From NCBI GenBank assembly GCA_963921935.1, contig OY998176.1:94213915-94277914 (forward strand): a stretch of DNA of 64,000 nt, in the 5' to 3' direction. Within the stretch, counting starts at the first letter, position 1; each line of letters begins with the position of its first letter. The position numbers were made by a program, and so were the translations under genes. Positions 33,030 to 43,089 of this stretch are shown here, piece after piece. This DNA is from Galeruca laticollis. Lineage: Eukaryota > Arthropoda > Insecta > Coleoptera > Chrysomelidae. The notes beneath the pieces are model-generated. The model searched no databases and was not told the DNA's origin. It saw only the letters and a list, made by a program, of their open reading frames with translations.

Positions 33030-33478
33030 TGTAAAGCTTTTCTTATTTATTATAACGTTTTTATTACGGGTGGGATAAATTCATACACAAGAAAGGTTCA
33101 CTTACCTAATTTATTTATTCACTTCACTATTCACTAATTATATACACAGTATATTCACTTAAACTAATTTATATTCTCTTATTTACTGTTAATCTTACGA
33201 TGTCAAATTATATACTCAACTAACTCTCCGTAGTCGCTTCTTTATATATATATTAGTGCCCTCTTTACTAGATTATTCTGGATTGCGGCTCACACAAAAA
33301 CAATTGGGTCTCTGATATTTTCTAGATAACACTGGTGACAAAAACAATATCAAGATAAGATAGTCACAATCGTAAACATTTCTAAGAAATCCCTGCTCAT
33401 CCGCCATAGCTTTAACTTTCATACATGGCTTAGACAGAGTCGGATTTAGGGACTATACCAGTGTGCTGTTTCGGAACA
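33030..33478 (-). repeat. 3' LTR of Gypsy half-element
   Basis: Minus strand TGTTCCGAAACAGCAC to CTTTACA, 449 bp; related to 46269-46720 and to 17510-17984. Confidence 0.8.
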
Positions 33479-33533
33479 TTACCCTCTCCATAAATGGAAG
33501 TTCCTTCTGGAACTTTTGTCTAGCCGACACTGG

Positions 33534-33590
33534 ATGATTGAATCGGAAACTGGCCCCATTTCTACACTTTCCGATCTTATTAAAATAGCA
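33534..33590 (-). pseudogene. CCCH-type finger, second copy
   Basis: VPCYFNKIGKCRNGASFRFNH: C-x7-C-x5-F-x3-H, with the third ligand changed to Phe (Tyr in the copy at 18040-18096). Confidence 0.6.
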
Positions 33591-33639
33591 GGGCACCGTC
33601 TTCATCAGATTCTGATAACGGGGGTTGTAGCTGCAAATT

Positions 33640-33963
33640 AGTATCTGGACACCGGTATCTTGAGAAATAATCTCTACCATGTTCCTGATGATTCGCCAAT
33701 CCAACTGGTTACTCGCTATCTTAGGCATAACCAGTTTCTTCACGCTGGATTACAACACATGGTCTCGGAGGTTTCGAAGTGCTTCCCACACATCGCGAAT
33801 TATGTTTCAGTTTGAGTGTCTTGCCAGGGGCTCGAATCTGGTCTTCAAGTTTTTCTAAATGCCAGAACTTCTTTTGAAAGACGGATGCCTACCCTCGTGC
33901 GTTCTTGAGACGGGCGGGGATGTTGTATGCCAGTGAATAATCTTCCGGGAGAGTGATCAAATC
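33640..33963 (-). pseudogene. Macro domain in Gypsy Pol, second copy
   Basis: Begins QDLITLPEDYSLAYNIPARL and KNARG (then a stop where the sister has Leu), continues SVFQKKF and LEDQIRAPGKTLKLK. It lacks the stretch that holds the VTKNEF strand in the sister copy: a short deletion near 33800 joins HNSR to DVWEALRNLRDHVL, with a stop where the sister has Glu. It then gives KKLVMPKIASNQLDW and NMVEIISQDTGVQILIC. Position relative to integrase and LTR is the same as in 18141-18525. Two differently damaged copies with the same domain in the same place show it is a stable part of this lineage rather than a one-off capture. Likely non-functional here. Confidence 0.68.
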
Positions 33964-34121
33964 TTGTCGTGGTTCTGAAGTGACTCCATATCTAGCTTTC
34001 CTGGTACCTCCATACGCGCCCATAAATTGATCGAAGGTAGGGTCAGACACATCTCGAATATGGTTTTCTCCTTTCTCTAGGTCATAGTCTCCTTCGAATA
34101 GCGCTAGTCGGTTTTGGTGAT

Positions 34122-34961
34122 CTACTTTTGGTTTCCGTTGGGGATCTTGCTTATGCGATATATAACATCATTGATCCTTTTCTTGATTAAGTATGGACCT
34201 CCCCAGGATTTATGTAATTTTGGAGAAAAGCGTTTTCTCCTCGTCGGCTTGTGTAACCTTACTTTGTCCTCTTCTTTAAAACCGCATACTGTAGCCTGCG
34301 TATCGTACCGACTTTTCATTCTATGGCTGGCAACTTGAAGATTTGTTCGAACTAATTCTTGAATATCGTCCAGTCTTCTTCTCAATTGGAAAACTCTTGC
34401 TTCTTCTGTAAGTCGAGTAAGAGGCTTGGAAATATCTCCACACTTCCTGATAAATCTTCTATAATACGTGCAAACTCCAAGGAACCTCCTAATTTGATGT
34501 TTGTCGGTTGGTTGCGGCCATTGCTGAATGGAAGCAATTTTCTCTAGATCCACCGCCACTCGGTTTTGGAACAGGTGACATTTCTTCGGATTAAACATGA
34601 GCTGGGAAGTTTGTAGTCGTTTGAATACGTCTTTCCAATTCTTCAGCTGCTCGTCAAATGTGTTCCCCAGTATTACGATTTCGTCCAAATAGACCAGGTA
34701 TGTCTTCCAAGACAACCCTCTCAAGACATTTCCCATGAGTCTTTCAAATGTCGCAGGCGCATTACAGAGCCCGAATGGCATGACGTTGATTTGCCATAAT
34801 CCAGATCCAGTGGTTGAAGCAGTCTTCTCTTTTTCTCCTGGGTTCATTTCCACTTTCCAATAACCAGACTTCAGGGCCAAGGTGGGAAACAGTTTTCTGC
34901 CGGCCAAAGTATCTAGCGAATCGTCAATTCGAGGCAGAGGATAGCTGTTTTTCTTCGTCAC
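34122..34961 (-). pseudogene. Gypsy RT fused by deletion to integrase C-terminus
   Basis: One open frame of 279 codons. It starts in RT (KKNSYPLPRIDDSLDTLAG, LKSGYWKVEMNPGEKEKTA, PFGLCNAPATFERLM), has YLVYLDEIVILG where YLDD is expected, KKCHLFQ, and FLGVCTYYRRFIRKCGDISK followed by PLTRLTEEARVF. At VFQLRRRLDD it jumps straight to the integrase C-terminal part (RMKSRYDTQA, FKEEDKVRLHKPTRRKRF). RNase H and the integrase core are lost without breaking the frame. The Asp-to-Glu change in the catalytic box probably inactivates RT. The next step downstream is the macro-like domain. Confidence 0.88.
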
Positions 34962-35022
34962 GTTGTTAAGTTAAGCTGGCGATAATCCACGCACGTAGTT
35001 CCATCCTTTCTCTTGACTAGCA

Positions 35023-35712
35023 CTACTGGAGCACCCATGTACTAGTAGATGATTCCATTACTTTTTCTTCAGCCATCTCTCGAATTATTCGTTCAGCTTC
35101 CTCTCTCTTCGCTCGTGGAAGTCTTCGAGCTGATTGTTTAATAGGCTTAGCATTACAAGTATCGATTTTGTGTCTGACGGCTGATGTTCTAACAGTCTTT
35201 CCTCCTTTTGGTACAAATAGGTCTCGATACTGCAAGAGAAATTCTGTCAATATCTTTTTTTCAGCTTGATTCAAGTATGAACCAGCTACTGATAACATAT
35301 GTTCGAATCTGGCATTAGAATTGTCATTGGTCGTTGTTTGACGAACTATAGCCGTCACTGGTACGCAGGATCCAATCCTGGTTTCCATCTTTATGGTAAC
35401 TGGGTAATAATTCACATTTATCACACGTACTGGTATCTCTTTTGCCGACGTAACCAATCCTTTTCCAATTACTACTCCTTTGCCAACCTCTTCGTCGTGG
35501 TTCCTTGAATCCATCATAGCCGGTGTACCTCCTTCCATGATTCCCTGTAGCCGTGCTACTATCATGGTTTCGCTTCGTGCAGGTAGGAAGGTATCTTCCT
35601 GTACAGCTGCCAACACCGCACTGCTTTCATATGGATGATGGAACACCTCATCGGAACCCACTTTAATGGTTCTGTTTTTGAAGTCTAATTGGATTAACTG
35701 CCAGTTTTAACA
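35023..35712 (-). pseudogene. Gypsy protease C-terminus and RT N-terminal linker
   Basis: Minus strand QLDFKNRTIKVGSDEVFHHP, then AARSETMI-type wording (LPARSETMIVARLQGIMEGG), IPVRVINVNYYPVTIKMETR, FLLQYRDLFVPKGGKTVRTS and SARRLPRAKREEAERII, which is the approach to RT. The protease catalytic triplet would lie further upstream and is missing here, but is present in the related copy (44258-44870). The frame ends at 35023 with shifts before the RT at 34961. Confidence 0.8.
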
Positions 35713-36500
35713 TAAATTATGAAAATAAATTGAAAATTTGGTTCGAACATCTATAGGTATAGGAAGATAAATACATTTGAATTAAATTTGCATATAAATA
35801 ACCGCAACTGACACACGGGTACAATTCCACACAATTAATTTGCATCTATTTTAAAAAAGGTTTATCGGCATAAAGAGACTGAATATTAAGTTGCTACTTT
35901 CAACTCTTTTGTTTATAATTGTTGATGATGAAACATTTTCACTAAATAGTTGGAACGAATGAATTGAAATTTTTGATTGCACAGTTTATAATGTACTGAT
36001 AAATAGAATGTGCAAGAAATAAATGAAATATTAAATTGAACAAAGAGAGAACTATTCTAAACTAATGGAGATTACACACTACCACTGTATAATAATTTGG
36101 ATGATCTGGTTGAATATTTGAACTATTAGTTCAATTAGATTCATATGATTGAGATATGAAAGTGATTGATAATATATTACAGTGGATGAGGAGTGAGATA
36201 TATATGTATGTAGACCATTCTCTAGAGAACCTACAAGATGCGGCATGCTACTGCTTATACGTTCAAACATCTTCCATTACTACTTAAGTAACAATTGTAG
36301 TTGCAAGATTAACGTATTTTTTTTAATCAATTTAACGTGCTCGACAGCTATGGCCATTTAAACATTTACGGTGAATTATACAATTTCTATGTATTATAAA
36401 ATTACAATGGATTTACAATTATATTGGATTATAAGATTACAATGGATTCATGAATTGCAATACGATTGAAGATAAGAGAATGAGTAAACTATAACAATTG
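35713..36500. other. AT-rich spacer, possible LINE tail
   Basis: Contains repeated ACAATGGATT-type phrases (36400-36460) that may be the 3' untranslated tail of the LINE at 36520-37862. No coding seen. Confidence 0.4.
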
Positions 36501-36519
36501 TCAGGAATATATCAAAATT

Positions 36520-37862
36520 ATTTTTTGGTTCATAGTTTGTTATAAAGTTGAGTGTCCTTTAATAGTTTAATAACAGCTATGATTTTATACGGATCATTTA
36601 ATATGATTTGAAGATCTTCTTCAATATTCAGTTGCTGTCTTCTCATTGTATGCTGATGGCATTCAGTCAGGATGTGTTTAACGGTAAGGAGGGATTGGCA
36701 GAATTGACACATTGGTTCAGCACTTGTTGCCATTAGATAACCATGCGTTAGTTTTATATGGGCTCATCTTAGTGTTCTTAGAATGACCATCTCTTTTCTA
36801 GTTCGGGGAAGGTCGGTCGATCAAGATTCGGTCGGATTTGGTAGAGTTTTGTATGATTTTGGTGCCAATGTAATTGCCACCTGCTGTTTGTTATTCTCCA
36901 TATTTTCGATTTCATATCCTTCTAGATCTGGATGTTGGAAGAACCAGTAGTGGATGTGACAGATTTTTTTGCATAATGATCAGCAAGCTCATTGCCTGTT
37001 ATGCCTATGCGTGAAGCCATCCCCATGATAGTGACTGTTACACCCTGGAAGGAAATATTTTTATATGTATCATGTATCTTTTGTACGAGGAGATGGTCAG
37101 TGAATATGTTGCGTATGGAGTGGATTGCTATTAAAGAGTCTGTACAAATGGCAATATTCTTATTTGTTGAAGTGAAAATATTGAATGCTAAAAGTAAGCT
37201 GAATAGTTCGCCGGCGCGGACACTGCAATGGGAGGGAATACGAGATGAGTTTACGGGTAGTTGTGACAGAACAGCCTACACCAGTTTCGTTATTTGGAGC
37301 GTCCGTACCGGATAATAATTGTTTGAATGATTTCCATGAAATTTTGGATTATTAGGTAGTTTGAGGTGTCATATTTGTCATAATTTCTCATAAAAGTATT
37401 TAAGCGAGGATATGTTTATGCCAGGGGGGTGGGAGATGGAGTTGGAAATGGAAGTTTATGTGATAGGTTGATGTTGCTTATTATTGGCGAGATAAGATGT
37501 GGGATAGAGTTTAATCTTGATTGATTGGGATGCTTGTTTGGGATATTAGTAAGGAGAGCATGTGTAGAATTTGAGGAGTTCGATGCTGCTGATGCTGCAT
37601 ATGTTAGGAGAAGCTGTTGACGTCTCAGCCAGAGAGGTGGTTCATTAGCTTCGATATAAAGACTTTCTGCTGGAGCGAAAGGCTCCTAGACACAAACGTA
37701 TGGCGTTATTATGCACAGAGTTCGGTAGGTTCAAATATGTTTTGCTAGCAGACATGTAAATGAAACTAGCATAGTCAATTTTGGAGCGTATCAGGGCTTT
37801 GCATACTTTAAGGAGGGTATTTTCATCTGCACCCCAGTTATGATGCGCAAGAGTTTTAATTA
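36520..37862 (-). pseudogene. LINE C-terminal RT, RNase H and zinc motif
   Basis: Minus strand: RT thumb (LAHHNWGADENTLL, KALIRSKIDYASFIYMSA, NNAIRLCLGAFRSS), then an RNase H domain in pieces (GTDAPNNETGVGCSVTT, GELFSL near 37200, ICTDSLIAIHSI, ASRIGITGNELADHYAKK), and the terminal zinc motif MCQFCQSLLTVKHILTECHQ (C-x2-C-x7-H-x4-C, about 36690). RNase H in a LINE points to the I/LOA/R1-type branches. Several shifts break it. The upper edge at about 37862 is where the interspersed repeat begins, so RT upstream of the thumb is missing. The ORF1 remnant at 42135-43060 may be the start of the same element. Confidence 0.8.
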
Positions 37863-37864
37863 TG

Positions 37865-38020
37865 AAATTAACTGTTTTGACCCTTACATCGTGGAATCTA
37901 CTCAAATTAGTGTTTTGAATGAAACTCAACGTTTCTAACTAATTCAACAATATAATGAAAAATATTAAAAATTCTAAAAAATTGACAATTGTTTCGATAA
38001 CTGAATATCATCGTCAGAAT
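37865..38020 (-). repeat. Unclassified interspersed repeat, copy 2
   Basis: Reverse complement of 7416-7570; about the same length. It interrupts LINE coding at 37862. Confidence 0.7.
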
Positions 38021-38109
38021 GACAGAAGTAACATTTCATTTCATGCCTACCTGATGTTTAGTAGTTATTTTTGGCTAGACCAAGAAGTGGCCTACCTTGT
38101 GATTGACTT

Positions 38110-38390
38110 AATATATGTTGACTGTCTCGACCCTTACTTCGTGGAATATGCTCATAATAGTGTTTTTAAATGAAACTCACGGTGTCTAGTTAATTCCACA
38201 ATATAATAAAAGTTATTGAAAATTCTAAGAAATTGACAATTGTTTCGATAAATCAATATCATCTGACGATTATATTGATTTATCGACACAATTGTCAATT
38301 TTATAGAATTTTCAATAACTTTATTATATTGTGGAATTAACTAGAGACCGTGAGTTTCATTTAAAAGCATTAATATATGTTAATAGAAAA
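38110..38390. repeat. Palindromic pair of the same repeat
   Basis: Left arm about 38153-38262 and right arm 38271-38385 are inverted copies around ATCATCTGACGAT; each arm is one copy of the repeat at 7416-7570. Long enough to fold into a hairpin of about 110 bp. Confidence 0.8.
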
Positions 38391-38510
38391 AAGAAGAAGA
38401 TGTGATATTACAAATATTGAAGCTTAGATATCACCATAGGGCTAATAATATATAAGCTTCAATATTAGTATAATCACATCTTCTTCTTTTTTCTATTAAC
38501 ATATATATTA
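38371..38510. repeat. Second palindrome next to the first
   Basis: Arms 38371-38426 and 38453-38510 pair almost perfectly (ATATATGTTAATAGAAAAAA with TTTTTTCTATTAACATATAT, and the AAGAAGAAGATGTGAT block), leaving a loop of about 26 bases. Unlike the first palindrome, it has no other copy in the window that I noticed. It ends just before the Gag start at 38522. Confidence 0.85.
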
Positions 38511-38521
38511 AGTTTTACCGA

Positions 38522-39240
38522 ATGAATTTAACGGCGAAGCAAGCAAGCAAATTACAGTCATTATTAGACTCATTAGATTTACTACAAATAAACGCGACTG
38601 GTAATGAGAAAAATGCTCTTCTACTAATAAAAACGAGACTAAGACGAAAAGCTAGAAGCTTAATCACGACGGAAAACTCCATTGCAGACATCAAGAATAA
38701 ACTAAAATCGGGGATAAGAGGAGACAATCCAAGCCTTCTCTTAGCGAAGCTTGGTAAAGTAAGACAAAATGGAAAAGATGTGACACAGTATGCAACAGAA
38801 ATAGAGAAACTGGCGGAAAGATTACAAGCAACATACATATCGGAAGGGATGCCCGAACGACTAGCCGAAAAATATACGAAGGAAGCAACGATTAAGGCAG
38901 TAACTATGAATGCCGCAACGGATGCGACCAAAACAATAATTGCAGCGGGAAGTTTTGAAACTACACAAGAGGTACTATCAAAATTGGTTTCGGTAGAAGG
39001 TATAGTAGGACAACAACAAGTCTTCCACATGAAGGATAACAGGAATTTCTTCAGTAAGTCAAACTTTGACTTTAGAAATAATCACCGGAGAGGAAACAAC
39101 AGAGGATTTTATAATAGTAATCATTCAGGAAGGACATTTCGCCAGTATAATCAAGGGAACAACTATGGCAGATACGAAAATTTTAATAGGAAATACAATA
39201 ATAATGGAAATTACAACAATCGAGTCAACAATAACGTGAG
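38522..39240 (+). pseudogene. Gypsy Gag (17.6/297-like)
   Basis: Starts MNLTAKQASKLQSLLDSLDL; TRLRRKARSLITTENSIADI, DNPSLLLAKLGKVRQNGKDV and QYATEIEKLAERLQATYISE belong to the capsid-like part of insect Gypsy Gags. The end is a basic Asn/Arg/Gly-rich region (NNHRRGNNRGFYNSN, NNNGNYNNRVNNN) that takes the place of a zinc knuckle in nucleic-acid binding in this group. No stops up to the fusion point near 39241. It would form the particle in the cytoplasm. Start choice: first ATG after the palindrome; the length fits. Confidence 0.8.
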
Positions 39241-39937
39241 AATATGCAAGATAGAAGAGAAAATTAAAGAAATGAGTAGACAAATAGCGCAGTTCAAGAA
39301 AGAAAACTACGATTTGAGGATGGAAAATACGGAACTGACAGAAAAAACAGAATTTTTGCAAGGAAACATGACGGATACTCAAAAAAAATTTAGAGAGAAG
39401 AATTTAATAATACATGGTATAGAAGAAGACAATGAAGAAGATGAGGAACAACTAAAAAACAAGTTAGAAGACGTAATGAACAAGGTTAATACCACAGTAG
39501 ATGTTAAAACAGATATTTAGAAATGTAAAAGATCAGGATGCGAAACCAGTAACAAAAATAGACCAGTATTAATAATGATGAAAGATGTGAGTAAGAAAGT
39601 AGAGACTTTGAACGGAACAAATAAATTAAAAGGAACAAAGATATATATTGATGAAGATTATCCAAAAGATATATTGGAACAGAGAAAACAGCTTATAAAA
39701 TACATGAAACAGGCAAGAGAAAGTGGAGCTAAAGCTAAGATAATTGAAAATAGATTGATGATTAATGACAACGTGTACAGTTTAAAAGAATTAGAAGAAA
39801 GGAAGAATCAGTTCGAAATACATACAGGATGGAACAAATCAACATACAAGGAAAATAACAAAACTGATCCGAAAATTTTGGATAAAATTTTCAGCGATAA
39901 AAGTTTTAATCAATTAAGAGGTAAATACATTGTCTAG
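39241..39937 (+). pseudogene. LINE ORF1-like coiled coil and RRM, fused to Gag
   Basis: Continues the Gag frame: KIEEKIKEMSRQIAQFKKEN and TELTEKTEFLQGN form a coiled coil; KKFREKNLIIHGIEEDNEED is the start of the RRM-like fold of L1-type ORF1 proteins (transposase_22 family); after a TAG at 39518-39520 it goes on with PVLIMMKDVSKKVETLN, KLKGTKIYIDEDYPKDILEQ, RKQLIKYMKQARESGAKAK and ENRLMINDNVYSLKEL. Such proteins bind LINE RNA and single-stranded nucleic acid. Position between Gag and RNase H tail is where protease and RT belong. Only one stop interrupts about 230 codons. Confidence 0.75.
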
Positions 39938-39951
39938 GGAAAATTTGAAAT

Positions 39952-41520
39952 TTGATTGATTTAGAAGAATATGATTTTGAAATACAATATATTAAAGGTA
40001 TAGCGAACTACGCGGATAGCATATCGAGAATATCCATAGAAGAACTCAAGGATTTATACATAAATAATTCACATGTCTTGGCAATCACAAGAGCACAAAC
40101 GCAAAAAGTAATCGCTTAAACAGAAAAGGATCAAAGGAATAAAGTAGAAACAAAGGAAGTAAGAATACAAAAACCTGCAGTAGTAAAAGTTTTAAATAAT
40201 CTTGAGGCACATAAATTACCAATTTTACACTTTGAAAATAACCGTATCTCACTAAGGACGAGTATTGGGATCAAAAATGAATTGAAATTAAGTGAAGCCT
40301 CAAATACCGGACTACACAACTTCGACCTAGGACGAACGTTGGAAAAGCTTGAAGAGCTATCGGTAAGGAATGAAGAAAAAAGAATGAGAATATATACAAA
40401 TGATGATATATTCAAAAAGTGCACAGTAGAAGAATTTATAGAAGTAGGAAATCAAAGGTTAAAAAGTATTCAAGTATGTATATGCGAAGTACCAAAAAGG
40501 GTACAGCAAAAAGAAGAGATACAAAATATATTAGAAAGATACCACAACGATCCAATGTTTGGAGGACATGTAGGAAATGATAGATTATTAAAGAAACTAA
40601 GAGCAAACTTCAAGTGGAAAAACATGGAGAAAGACGTAAGGAAGTATGTAAAGAATTGTGATAAATGTCAAGTGAATAAAGCGAAGCCTAATCACAAAGA
40701 AAAATTCATTATCACAGATACATCTATAAAACCGTTTGATATTATTTACATAGACACAATAGGTCCGTTCGTAGAAAGTAACAACGGGAATCGTTACTGT
40801 ATTACAATATTATGCGAATTAACTAAATACGCAGTTATGATACCGGTTCAGAATAAAGAAGCGCACACAATAGCAAAAGCAATATTCGACAATTTTATAC
40901 CGAATTACGGGCTGATGAAGGAGATAAGAACAGATCAAGGGACGGAATATAAGAACGAAATAATGAAGAATTTAGCGAAACTATTAAATATAAAACATAA
41001 TTTTTCAACAGCACACCATCACGAAGCAATAGGCAGTTGTGAAAGATTACATAGGACATTTAACGAATATATAAGAAACTTTATCAAAGATTCTAGGGAT
41101 AACTGGTAAGTTTGTAAGAACGTTTGCATATGGTTATAATACAACAACAAACACGTATCACGGATACACTCCTTTTGAGGTATTATACGGGAGAAAACCC
41201 AATTTGCCAGAATTTTTGAACGTAAAAATTGAACCGTGTTACAATTTTGAAAGATACAATAAAGAATTAAAATACAAGTTGCAATACGCTAATGGAAGGG
41301 CCAGACAGTTTTTAATAAATAATAAGTTGAGTAGAGTTAATAATAGCGAAAAGGATTCTTCACCTGTGAATTTTAAAATAGGGGGATTAGTTATTTTAAA
41401 AAATGAAGGGAGAAATAAATTTGATCCACATTATTTAGGTCCGTTCAAAATAACGGGAAAAAGGGGGTAGATTGCGAGATTACATCTCCAGACAGTAAAC
41501 AACAGGTAGTTCATAAGAAT
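39952..41520 (+). pseudogene. Gypsy RNase H tail and integrase
   Basis: LEEYDFEIQYIKGIANYADS and ISRISIEELKD is the end of RNase H. A stop near 40118 follows, then the H2C2 module (HNDPMFGGHVGNDRLLKKL ... CDKCQVNKAKP) and the integrase core: first Asp in DIIYIDTIGPF, second in IRTDQGTEYKNE, Glu in HHEAIGSCERLHRTFNEY. A shift near 41107 separates YNTTTNTYHGYTPFEVLYGR, and the C-terminal part VNFKIGGLVILKNEGRNKFD is followed by HYLGPFKITG and, after another shift, HKNRMLRY. All catalytic residues are present; the frame breaks make it inactive. Confidence 0.88.
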
Positions 41521-41696
41521 CGTATGCTTAGATACAACGACCGGAAACATTTGTAAACATGTGAAGTGTGTTTATAAACGAACAAGTAGTGTTTAATAAA
41601 CAAAGACAAAACAAAAAACAATCAATAAAAACTGTTACTGGTATAAGTGATATCGAAAAATTAAAATGATAATTTTTCTCTTCCAAGAGGGGATGA

Positions 41697-42061
41697 TGTT
41701 GTGATCCCTAAAGGACAGTAACGGCAAAAGGACATTAGCTTAGGAATAAGATTTAAATTTAGGATAATATTAATTATAGTATTTAGCAAGCATTGATCTA
41801 GGAAGGCCAATGATAGTTATATGTGTAAGCACGTTCTAATTGCAATATAAACATACACGTACAATTAATAGACGGAGGTCAGGGTCGGCATATAACGTGC
41901 GTACATTTCCTATAAAACGAAAGTATAATGAACTAGGATGATTAATTGTTATTGATAATTTGAATAAGTCGATTGATATTATATCTGTGTATTTTTAAAT
42001 GTATTAAACGATCCCAGTGATTTTTATAGAAGTGATGTTGTTTATTCTATTCCCGAATACA
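41697..42061 (+). repeat. Probable 3' LTR of the chimeric Gypsy
   Basis: Starts TGTTGTGATCCC after a purine-rich GAGGGGATGA, ends CCCGAATACA. Boundaries are inferred without a partner LTR. Confidence 0.45.
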
Positions 42062-42134
42062 GGTTGCTAGGTAAGTGTTTGCCTCAAAGATAATATGCCT
42101 TTATGGTAAACGCAAAGTATATGAGGGACACTTA

Positions 42135-43060
42135 CTAAGTAACCACCACCCTGTCATTAGAACGAATTCTTTCTTGACCAGATTGATGGGCTGAGTTATA
42201 TAAAGAGATGTCAGATGATGTTTGAGAATCAATTGTGGGTTTATCTTTAATGGGTTGGGGTGTAGGTTGTGAAGATGGAGTAGAGAGAGGTGGATTATGA
42301 TTGGAGGAGGAGCTAGTAGAAGAGTTGGATAGCTGTTGTTGGATGTCAGAGGCATTGGGTGCATTTGAGCAGGTATCTGCAGTATTTCCAGTTTGTTTGC
42401 AGATAAAACACTCTAGTCTATCAGTAGATATAAATATTCGATATTGCGTATTTTCATATGAGACTGGAAGAGATGTTTGAATATTAAAATTGTCATTGTC
42501 GGGTATTACGTAGGAGATTCGTCTAAAACTCATGATATTTGCATATTCATCACCGGTGGCACCACATTTTAAGAACGAAACTGGTGAGGCTAGTTCCAAG
42601 CCAAGTTCTTTGATAGCTGATTCAATTACCGAATGAGGGATGGACGGACTTACATTGGAGATTAGGATTCGTTTAGCAGGAGTAATTAGTCTTCTAATTG
42701 AGACAGAAGTAGAGTTTATCACCACGATAGGATTTGATTTGAGGAGATCATCTACGATGGCGATAGAAGAAAGATATATGCAGATGCGATTATTTGAAAT
42801 CCTAGAGACAAAAGTTATATTTTTGGGTGAGACAATGTTACCAATAGCTTTGATGTATTCGCCGTGTTTGGAATTGAATGCATGGTTATTGCTTGTCGCT
42901 CTTTTGGGAAAGGATGGAGGAGGGGGTTTAGTGAGTGTTGCCGCTACGTACGATTTTGGATTTGAGGGGGTAGTGACATTAGGTGCATTTGTATAAATGA
43001 ATTGAGAAGAATAGTTGACAAAATTATTATGAGATGATGTAGTTGGCTGGTGAGATGGAG
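42135..43060 (-). pseudogene. LINE ORF1 with zinc knuckle
   Basis: Open on the minus strand from about 42990 to 42135, with one stop further upstream near 43050. It shows a Pro/Ser/Thr-rich N-terminus (NAPNVTTPSNPKSYVAATLT), an RRM-like region (IVVINSTSVSIRRLITPAKR, ILISNVSPSIPHSVIESAIK, YANIMSFRRISYVIP), a zinc knuckle LECFICKQTGNTADTC (His replaced by Asn) and a Ser/Pro-rich tail. This is the ORF1 layout of I/Jockey-type LINEs, whose protein binds the element RNA. The matching ORF2 could be the remnant at 36520-37862, on the same strand; the chimeric Gypsy and the palindromes lie between, and the endonuclease and most of RT are missing. Confidence 0.7.
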
Positions 43061-43089
43061 TAGATTATGATATTTTGTGCGTGATTCTG

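Larger units (their letters stand above)
33030..35712 (-). mobile_element. Gypsy 3' half, macro-domain lineage
   Basis: Minus strand order: protease-RT linker (35712-35023), RT joined directly to the integrase C-terminus (34961-34122), macro-like domain and CCCH finger (33963-33534), LTR (33030-33478). The 5' half is missing at 35712. It is followed on the left by ATAT (33026-33029). It overlaps in content with 44258-44530, at clearly less than full identity, so the right-hand Gypsy half is another copy rather than the rest of this one. Confidence 0.85.
38522..42061 (+). mobile_element. Chimeric Gypsy element: Gag, LINE ORF1, integrase, 3' LTR
   Basis: Plus strand: Gag of the 17.6/297-like Gypsy group (38522-39240), LINE ORF1-like coding in the same frame (39241-39937), RNase H tail and integrase in another frame (39952-41520), polypurine tract near 41685-41696 and a probable 3' LTR (41697-42061). 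Protease, RT and most of RNase H are absent, their place being taken by the LINE piece. There is no recognisable 5' LTR: two palindromes lie directly upstream of Gag. Confidence 0.78.

Noticed and set aside
38515..39030. Minus-strand frame of 171 codons rich in hydrophobic residues
   Set aside because: It is antisense to the Gypsy Gag.
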